From contig JAEWZS010000063.1 of NCBI GenBank assembly GCA_023458355.1, forward strand, positions 1 through 11,431: 11,431 nucleotides of DNA, given 5' to 3'. The position numbers were made by a program, and so were the translations under genes. Each line of letters opens with the position of its first letter. Position 1 is the first letter of the stretch. Source of the DNA: Bacillota bacterium (GTDB lineage: Bacteria > Bacillota > Clostridia > Christensenellales > CAG-138). A model generated the notes under the pieces. It had not been told where the DNA came from and did not search any database. It saw only the letters and a list, made by a program, of their open reading frames with translations. Shown in pieces: positions 6,084 to 11,431 of the stretch.

Positions 6084-7910
6084 TTAGTATGCTCTCTGTG
6101 TACCTTGGTCGTGCCCTGTAGCGGTAGTTTCGATGCGGTAGTTATCTGCCTGCGCCATAAACAGCTTATAGTAGAGGCTGTCAGTTTTTTGCATGAGGTT
6201 TATGTGTGTATCAAAATCGTGCACCGCACCATTTTCAATCACGAGCACGCGGTCGCAGAACACGCTCGACGACATGCGGTGGGAAATATAGAGCGCCGTT
6301 TTCTCCCCCACGAGCGCGTTAAAATGCTCGTAAATCTCCGCCTCCGCGAGCGGGTCAAGCGCACTTGTCGGCTCGTCGAGGATGATGAGCGATGCGTCTT
6401 TGTAGAGTGCTCGTGCAATGGCAACCTTTTGGTTTTGCCCGCCGGACATTTCGATGCCCTCGGGGTCGTAGGATTTGCCAAAAAGCGATCGCATACCGTT
6501 AGGCAGGCTTTCAATCTTTTCCTTCAATCCGACCTTGTCTATAAGTTCCATGGCGCGAGCGGAATCTTCTCCGGCTTCGCCGCAGGTAACGTTTTCCTCG
6601 ATGGTAAAATCGAAAAGCTTATAGTCTTGAAACACGGCAGCGATGCGGGCACGGTAGCCTTCATTATCGTAGGAGAAAATATCCCGCCCATTTATGAGTA
6701 TGCTCCCGGAGTTCGGCTTATAGAGCCTGCAAAGAAGCTTCACAAGCGTTGTCTTGCCCGCGCCGTTCAAGCCCACTACGGAGATTTTTTCGCCTTGATG
6801 AATGATAAATGATATCCCGTCGAGCACGAGCTTATCAGAGCCCGGGTAACAGAAGCTAACATCTTTAAACTCGATGGATGCGACCGTTTCGGGGAATGGT
6901 TCTCCTTTTTGCTCACTCTCATCCGGTAAGGCCATGAGCTCCATAAACGGTTCAAGGTAAGCCAGGTTCTGCCAAAGCCTAACAAACTGCTCGCCCGTTT
7001 GCGTGACGGCAGTGGTAAAGGAAATGGCTGCGGAAATGTACATTGTAAAAGAGCCCAAGGAAATCTGAGGTCCAAGCATTGAGGATAATGCGCGAAGTCC
7101 GGTATAGCCGTACACTATCGCAGCCTGCAGGTCGTTGATGATGCCATAAAGCCCTTGAATATTGCCGAGCTTGTGCCAAAAGGAAGAGAACCAAGTATTG
7201 ATGGTATTGTTTTCCCGCGCTACGCTATGAACCATCATTTCGCCCATATCGTAAAGCCTTACATCCTTTTGAAGCTTTTCATCAAAACAAAGTCCGAAAT
7301 AGTAGCCGTACCTGCGGTTGACGGGGATGAGCTCCTGAAAGAAATTCGTCTGATATTTGGTAAACGAGGCGTTGATGAGGACGGTCAACACTATAGTGAA
7401 GACGAGAAACAGCACGAGAAACGGGCTAAACGTGAGAAGCACCACGAGAAGTCCGGCCACCGTAAACACATTCTTAACGGTATTTGCAGCCGTATCGACA
7501 AGCGAGGACAGAACGCCCTGGTTGGTAAGCACGAATGCGGCGCGTTCCTTCAGATCGAGGTAATATGGTGTTTCGAGATGCGAAAACTCCACATTCATAA
7601 TCTTTTTGCCGAGTGCTCTCATCATTCTATCGTTCACAAGCTCATTTTTCACGCTCATGAAGCGTTTCATTGTATTGGTGAGGAAAGCGAAAAAGACGTT
7701 TGCAAGAACGATGAGCCCACCAAAAAGAAGCAACATGGAGATATCCTTAGCTCCCGTGAGTTCATCCACGAGGAATTTCGGAAGCAATACATTAGAAAGC
7801 ACCTGTAAAAAACCTATAACGGTATTCAGTACAACAAGCACAATATACGACGGCGACACCTTATAGGAAAGCCGGAAAAATGCGGCGAGTTTATGTATAT
7901 TCCTACGCAT
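6084..7910 (-). CDS. ABC exporter half-transporter (permease fused to ATPase), second subunit
   Basis: The protein has 608 residues. An N-terminal transmembrane domain (about 1-320, multiple hydrophobic helices, type I exporter fold) is followed by a nucleotide-binding domain (about 345-575). Visible motifs are Walker A GLNGAGKTT (380-388), Q-loop Gln428 (VFQDY), signature MSGGQ (488-492), Walker B LIILDEP with Glu513, D-loop SALD and H-loop His544. All catalytic residues are intact. The gene is paired with an upstream ABC gene of the same length, so the two probably form a heterodimeric exporter. The start ATG at 7910 overlaps the end of that gene by 8 bases (ATGCGTAG), with GAGG 9 bases upstream. 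A longer frame from GTG 7976 was not chosen because it would overlap by 74 bases. The substrate is not readable from the sequence; peptides, lipids and drugs are all possible. Confidence 0.93.
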   Translation of the reverse strand: MRRNIHKLAAFFRLSYKVSPSYIVLVVLNTVIGFLQVLSNVLLPKFLVDELTGAKDISMLLLFGGLIVLANVFFAFLTNTMKRFMSVKNELVNDRMMRALGKKIMNVEFSHLETPYYLDLKERAAFVLTNQGVLSSLVDTAANTVKNVFTVAGLLVVLLTFSPFLVLFLVFTIVLTVLINASFTKYQTNFFQELIPVNRRYGYYFGLCFDEKLQKDVRLYDMGEMMVHSVARENNTINTWFSSFWHKLGNIQGLYGIINDLQAAIVYGYTGLRALSSMLGPQISLGSFTMYISAAISFTTAVTQTGEQFVRLWQNLAYLEPFMELMALPDESEQKGEPFPETVASIEFKDVSFCYPGSDKLVLDGISFIIHQGEKISVVGLNGAGKTTLVKLLCRLYKPNSGSILINGRDIFSYDNEGYRARIAAVFQDYKLFDFTIEENVTCGEAGEDSARAMELIDKVGLKEKIESLPNGMRSLFGKSYDPEGIEMSGGQNQKVAIARALYKDASLIILDEPTSALDPLAEAEIYEHFNALVGEKTALYISHRMSSSVFCDRVLVIENGAVHDFDTHINLMQKTDSLYYKLFMAQADNYRIETTATGHDQGTQRAY

Positions 7911-9729
7911 GGGCCGCGTCCTCGTTTCCCATATTATAGTACTTGCCCTGTACGGTAAACATCTCATAGTACGCACCGCGCTTTTTCATAAGCGCATCGT
8001 GCGTGCCGTACTCCTTCAATCCGTCGCCGTCAAAGAATGCGATATTGTTGCAAAACTTTGTGCTTGCAAGCCTATGCGAAATGAAGATAGCCGTTTTCCC
8101 CTTGATTAAATCGTTAAAGCTTTCGTAAATGGCAGCCTCAGCAAGCGCATCGAGCGCAGCAGTGGGTTCGTCCATTACCACCATGTTTGCGTCCTTATAG
8201 AGCGCTCGGGCAATGGCAAGCTTTTGCGCCTCTCCGCCCGACAGCTCTGTGCCACCCTCATCGATGATTTTCAAGAGCATCTGATCAAGGCCTTTTTCGT
8301 AACTTTCCACCTTCTCATAAAGCCCCGCGCGTTTGAGTGCGTTTTTAACGCGTTCATCGTCTGCGCCGTACTGCGTGCAGGCCACATTTTCCCGTATGGT
8401 ATACGCGAGGATGTTTACGTCCTGAAACACGGCAGAAAACATCGAAAATAGCTCCGCGCGGGCATAGTCCGTGGTCGGTACTCCATTAATAAGTATCTCT
8501 CCCTCTGTCGGGTCAAAAAGGCCCGTAAGAAGCTTCACAAGTGTACTCTTCCCCGCTCCGTTTACGCCCACAACGGCAAGCTTCTCGCCTTTTTCAACGG
8601 AAAGATTGAGGCTTTTGAAGATGTAGCGCTCCGTATTAGGATACTTGAAGCTCATATTTTTGAATTCCACGCGAAGCGTATCTCCCTGCACAGCTTTTTG
8701 TGCGCCGCTTTGCGGGTTCAAGTCTGTCTCCATGAAGCGGAAATAATCATCTACATACTGACCCTCATTGTAGATACTCGCTACGTTTTCGGCGAATGTC
8801 TTCATGAGTATGCCAAGCGTTGAAGCTGCCGTTAGGTACATGGTAAAATCCGCGATGCTCATGCCGTTTATGGTCTTGTAGATGAGTATTCCATAGGTGA
8901 GTGCGCTGCTTAAAAGAAGTGCAGATAGCCCTATAAAGCCAAGTCCGTACTCGCGGTCTGCAATCTTTTGCATGAGCGCTCTATACGACTCGATCTCTCG
9001 GTCGTAATTGGACAGTATGCGGCTTTTTAAGTTATAAAGACGGATATCCTTGCCCGCGGCAAAGTCATAAGAGGTCTTTTGATAATAACCCTTTTTTCGG
9101 TTCGCATGCGAAATCGGCACGCGCATGCTGTAACGGCACGCGTGTGTGCGGTTAGAAACCCATATCGTAGCCGCAATGTTGAGGATAAGCCCCAACAATA
9201 CCAATACATCTAATAGACCTATGAAAACCGCAAGCACCAAAATGGTCGAAAGCACCGCAGGCGTTTCAAAGAGTTTGTGATATACCTGCTCCACACCGTT
9301 GTTATTGCTGCTGATTGACTCTAAGGTTTTGTCGTTGCGCTCAAAAAACGTGGCGTCTTCCGCATTGCAGTAATCCGCAGACAGAATCTTGGTGTAAATG
9401 TTGCGCAAGAAAAACATGCGAAGCTTTGTCATGCGCGGATAGCCATAGCCATAGGAAAGGTTTTTCAAATAGTTGAAAAGGCCTGCCGCGAAAAGATAGC
9501 AAAGTGCGATATACACGATGGTTCGCGCTGCGTTTTCCCCGCCGTCTATGAGCGTACCGAGCACGAACTTCGGCAGCACCACCGCAAAGAACGGGTATAC
9601 GCCGGCTGTGAGCGTATATACCGCACACAAAGCGAAAATAACTTTATCATGCTCTGCCGCAATTTTTAGTAAGCGGCGGATGAGCTGAAAAATCGGATAC
9701 CCATTTTTGCTCTTTTCCTCTTGCTCCAT
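7903..9729 (-). CDS. ABC exporter half-transporter (permease fused to ATPase), first subunit
   Basis: The protein has 608 residues, the same length as its partner. A hydrophobic transmembrane domain spans about 30-320 and the ATPase domain about 350-595. Motifs are Walker A GVNGAGKST (388-396), Q-loop Gln436 (VFQDV), signature LSGGE (496-500, Glu in place of the usual Gln), Walker B MVVMDEP with Glu521, D-loop AALD and H-loop His552. Both subunits keep the catalytic glutamate, so neither ATP site is obviously degenerate. This differs from some heterodimeric exporters. The start ATG at 9729 has GGAGG 7 bases upstream. An in-frame TTG two codons earlier is less likely. The gene starts 18 bases after the stop of the C69-family hydrolase gene, suggesting a shared transcript and possibly a shared substrate type. 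Confidence 0.93.
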   Translation of the reverse strand: MEQEEKSKNGYPIFQLIRRLLKIAAEHDKVIFALCAVYTLTAGVYPFFAVVLPKFVLGTLIDGGENAARTIVYIALCYLFAAGLFNYLKNLSYGYGYPRMTKLRMFFLRNIYTKILSADYCNAEDATFFERNDKTLESISSNNNGVEQVYHKLFETPAVLSTILVLAVFIGLLDVLVLLGLILNIAATIWVSNRTHACRYSMRVPISHANRKKGYYQKTSYDFAAGKDIRLYNLKSRILSNYDREIESYRALMQKIADREYGLGFIGLSALLLSSALTYGILIYKTINGMSIADFTMYLTAASTLGILMKTFAENVASIYNEGQYVDDYFRFMETDLNPQSGAQKAVQGDTLRVEFKNMSFKYPNTERYIFKSLNLSVEKGEKLAVVGVNGAGKSTLVKLLTGLFDPTEGEILINGVPTTDYARAELFSMFSAVFQDVNILAYTIRENVACTQYGADDERVKNALKRAGLYEKVESYEKGLDQMLLKIIDEGGTELSGGEAQKLAIARALYKDANMVVMDEPTAALDALAEAAIYESFNDLIKGKTAIFISHRLASTKFCNNIAFFDGDGLKEYGTHDALMKKRGAYYEMFTVQGKYYNMGNEDAAHA

Positions 9730-9736
9730 GTGCAAA

Positions 9737-9741
9737 CCTCC
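9737..9741 (-). promoter_or_regulatory. Ribosome binding site of the first ABC gene
   Basis: GGAGG is followed by the 7-base spacer TTTGCAC and ATG 9729-9727. A TTG codon at 9735 lies within the spacer and is too close to the Shine-Dalgarno to be the start, so the 608-residue protein is preferred. Confidence 0.85.
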
Positions 9742-9747
9742 GAAAAT

Positions 9748-10950
9748 TTATATGCGGGCTTTATTTTTCTTCGTCCAGTATCTATGAAAGCGAGCACTGC
9801 CCTCGCACTCCTGCGGCACGCGGGTTTTCCACGTTTCATAAAACGCGTGCTCCTCCTTGATGGCACGGGACTGTAAAGTACAAAACGCAGCATCGTCCGC
9901 ATGTTCTGCTTCTGAAAACCACGCATTTTCCAGCGCATCACGCTCCAGGTAGAATTCCTCCGGTAATCGCCTGCCGACCATAGCGCGGTGAAAATCTTCA
10001 CGTTCCTCCCAATAGCGCCGCGCTTCGGGGTGGTTCGGTTCGCTCACGGGCAGCGCTAAAGCAAAGTTGCACGGCTTAAAAAATGAAATGCAGGGCGTTG
10101 AACAGCCTGTTGCCCACACGCGCGGTGTAAGATTGGTAAGCTCCACGACCATGCTCGCGGTGGTGTGATCCCCGACGACACCTCCTGCGTGCATGCACGC
10201 ACTTCTTACAGAGCCCTGTTTAAGAGGGTCGTCGATCGCATTTTCATGTGTACGAAGCGCTTTTAAGGCATCCTTTGGTGTTTCAATGGAGTTTAAACAT
10301 GCTTCCGTTTGGGCTTTTCTAAATTTGGAGCCTGAAAAATGCGTATAAACAGGCTCGGAATATGTTTTTGCAAAATCGATGCGCTTATTTTCACTATACG
10401 CGTCCGCATCAAAACCGAGGGAAAGACGGTTTGATATGCTTGCTCGTTGATAGGACTTGTACGCCCATTTTTTACCCGCCGTCTCCAGTACATACAAAGT
10501 GGTTTTATCTACAATAAGATAGCTGTTATCGTAATAGAAGTCGTGGTCATAGCCGCAGTTGCCGCCCTGTCCGTAGCGCTCAAGGTTTTCGAGGATGACT
10601 TCGAGCGCATCCTTTGCGCTCTCCCCGCGCTCGAGCGAAAGCCTTAAAAGGTCCATGCCGGTTAGGCCTGTTTTTGCATAGGGCCCCTTCGTGAACACCG
10701 CCTCGTTGCCTACGCACACACCGCATTCGTTTACACCCATCTCACCGCCCCAGAGCCAGACCGGGCGCGACAGAAGGTGGCCATGTGTTTCTTTTACCTG
10801 CTCTACTTCTATATAGGTGGTATGTACGGTCTTTTCCGAATGTATTTTCGGTGTATGCCACTCCAAAACCTGCGGTTCATTGGGGCTTCGGTCACTGTTT
10901 TTCGCAAATATCGCGCCGTTTGATTGCAGTACGCCAAGGGTATCGCACAT
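9748..10950 (-). CDS. C69-family (secernin/dipeptidase-like) N-terminal nucleophile hydrolase
   Basis: The protein has 400 residues with no signal peptide, so it is probably cytosolic. It begins MCDTLGVL; after removal of Met, Cys2 would become the N-terminal nucleophile, as in C69/PepD-type and secernin-like peptidases. Further family-type motifs are FAKNSDRSPNE (15-25), MGVNECGVCVGNEAV (71-85), YGQGGNCGY (126-134) and SISNRLSLG (171-179). Characterised relatives include Lactobacillus dipeptidase A, and the fold is shared with penicillin and bile-salt hydrolases, so an amidase role other than dipeptide cleavage is possible. The start is well supported by AGGAGGG 8 bases upstream of ATG 10950. 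The gene lies between the Rrf2 regulator (53-base gap) and the ABC pair (18-base gap), which suggests it acts on a substrate linked to the exporter. That link is inferred. Confidence 0.88.
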   Translation of the reverse strand: MCDTLGVLQSNGAIFAKNSDRSPNEPQVLEWHTPKIHSEKTVHTTYIEVEQVKETHGHLLSRPVWLWGGEMGVNECGVCVGNEAVFTKGPYAKTGLTGMDLLRLSLERGESAKDALEVILENLERYGQGGNCGYDHDFYYDNSYLIVDKTTLYVLETAGKKWAYKSYQRASISNRLSLGFDADAYSENKRIDFAKTYSEPVYTHFSGSKFRKAQTEACLNSIETPKDALKALRTHENAIDDPLKQGSVRSACMHAGGVVGDHTTASMVVELTNLTPRVWATGCSTPCISFFKPCNFALALPVSEPNHPEARRYWEEREDFHRAMVGRRLPEEFYLERDALENAWFSEAEHADDAAFCTLQSRAIKEEHAFYETWKTRVPQECEGSARFHRYWTKKNKARI

Positions 10951-11003
10951 AAGTTTGCCCTCCTAAAAAAAGCACGGAAACGAATCCCTGCCCCTTTCAA
11001 TTA

Positions 11004-11429
11004 TCAGATGCTGTAATCGTAACCGCGTTCGATTTGCGCGTCGAGAAGATCCTTTAAACTCACACTGTCCATATAGCCGTTTACCGCACTGTCAAAGCCA
11101 TCCCAAAAGCTTGCGGCCGCACAAGCTGCGCTGCTTTTTCCGGATGTCTCCGCCTCTTCGGTTTGATTTAGCCTCGCCTCCACCGTGCGGAGTACGTCAC
11201 CTGCGGTGCATGCGTGCAGTTGCCTTGCCATAAGATATCCGCCCATTGCGCCGCGCACACTCTTTAATAGCCCCGCTTTCACAAGCTGTGCGGCAACCTG
11301 CTCGAGGTACTTCACGGAAATTTCCTGCCGTGCCGATATATCGCGCAGAGATACGCATTCGCCCTCGGGCTGCGCTGCTATATCGAGCATCATGAGAAGC
11401 GCATAGCGCCCCTTCGCGGTAGCCAGCAT
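11004..11429 (-). CDS. Rrf2-family winged-helix transcriptional regulator
   Basis: The protein has 141 residues. It opens MLATAKGRYALLMMLDIA, matching the usual Rrf2 start M-x-x-x-T-KGRYAL-x-MLDLA in position and spacing. The DNA-binding winged helix covers about 1-70, with ISVKYLEQVAAQLVKAGLL (37-55) as the recognition region and SVRGAMGGY (57-65) as the wing. A C-terminal dimer helix region includes FWDGFDSAVNGYMDSVSLKDLL. IscR and NsrR carry three cysteines in a row of the C-terminal half. Here only Cys74 and Cys103 (plus Cys25 in the DNA-binding part) are present, so a classical Fe-S site is unlikely and the protein is closer to the CymR type. ATG 11429 is 2 bases from the window edge, so its ribosome site cannot be seen. 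It probably controls the hydrolase and ABC genes that follow. Confidence 0.9.
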   Translation of the reverse strand: MLATAKGRYALLMMLDIAAQPEGECVSLRDISARQEISVKYLEQVAAQLVKAGLLKSVRGAMGGYLMARQLHACTAGDVLRTVEARLNQTEEAETSGKSSAACAAASFWDGFDSAVNGYMDSVSLKDLLDAQIERGYDYSI

Positions 11430-11431
11430 GG

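Noticed and set aside
5826..6812. A long plus-strand open frame (328 codons) spanning the kinase/ABC junction
   Set aside because: It runs antisense over the N-terminal kinase coding region, the promoter/terminator junction and the ABC ATPase domain. The translation has no recognisable motif, and both minus-strand genes are certain.
7155..7808. Plus-strand open frame of 217 codons, rich in His, Lys and Glu
   Set aside because: It lies opposite the transmembrane domain of the ABC gene, and the composition is what antisense of a membrane-protein gene gives. There is no motif and no separate ribosome site of note.
7911..7976. A 22-residue N-terminal extension of the second ABC gene from GTG 7976
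   Set aside because: It would overlap the first ABC gene by 74 bases, and the extension looks like out-of-frame translation of that gene. ATG 7910 has a better-placed ribosome site and gives a normal exporter N-terminus.
10951..11003. TTGAAA in the 53-base gap upstream of the hydrolase, resembling a -35 box
   Set aside because: No -10-like sequence is found at 16-18 bases downstream, so a separate promoter for the hydrolase is not supported. No convincing palindrome was seen either.

Overview
The window is a bacterial segment with about 50% G+C and strong Shine-Dalgarno sequences of the AGGAGG type. All nine recognised genes lie on the minus strand and are packed tightly, with overlaps or gaps of 8 to 77 bases. 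The gene content is typical of Bacillota of the class Clostridia: a transmembrane Ser/Thr kinase with a zinc ribbon, an FHA protein of the type found beside such kinases, a PrsW-family protease and an Rrf2 regulator. The genus cannot be named from this sequence.

Reading in the direction of transcription (from high to low coordinates), the first transcription unit holds four genes. They are an Rrf2-family regulator (11429-11004), a C69/secernin-like N-terminal-nucleophile hydrolase (10950-9748), and two ABC exporter half-transporters (9729-7903 and 7910-6084). The two half-transporters are each 608 residues, overlap by 8 bases and probably form a heterodimer. A Rho-independent terminator follows at about 6067-6033.

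The second unit begins at once, from an extended -10 promoter (TGGTATAAT at 6011-6003). It encodes a phosphothreonine signalling system with two membrane proteases. In order, these are a membrane Ser/Thr kinase with an external beta-propeller-like sensor (5942-3336), a zinc-ribbon plus FHA reader protein (3258-2725), a membrane-anchored PP2C phosphatase (2734-1805), a secreted-side trypsin-like protease tethered to a cytosolic FHA domain (1790-384), and the start of a PrsW-family intramembrane protease (366 to the window edge).

The likely logic of the second unit is that the propeller senses something outside the cell, and the kinase phosphorylates threonines inside it. The FHA reader and the FHA tail of the protease bind those phosphothreonines, and PP2C resets the system. 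The trypsin-like and PrsW proteases could then act as outputs by regulated proteolysis. The domain content is read from the sequence. The signalling wiring is inferred.

No tRNA, rRNA, CRISPR array, insertion sequence or phage gene was seen. No gap without a gene exceeds 141 bases.
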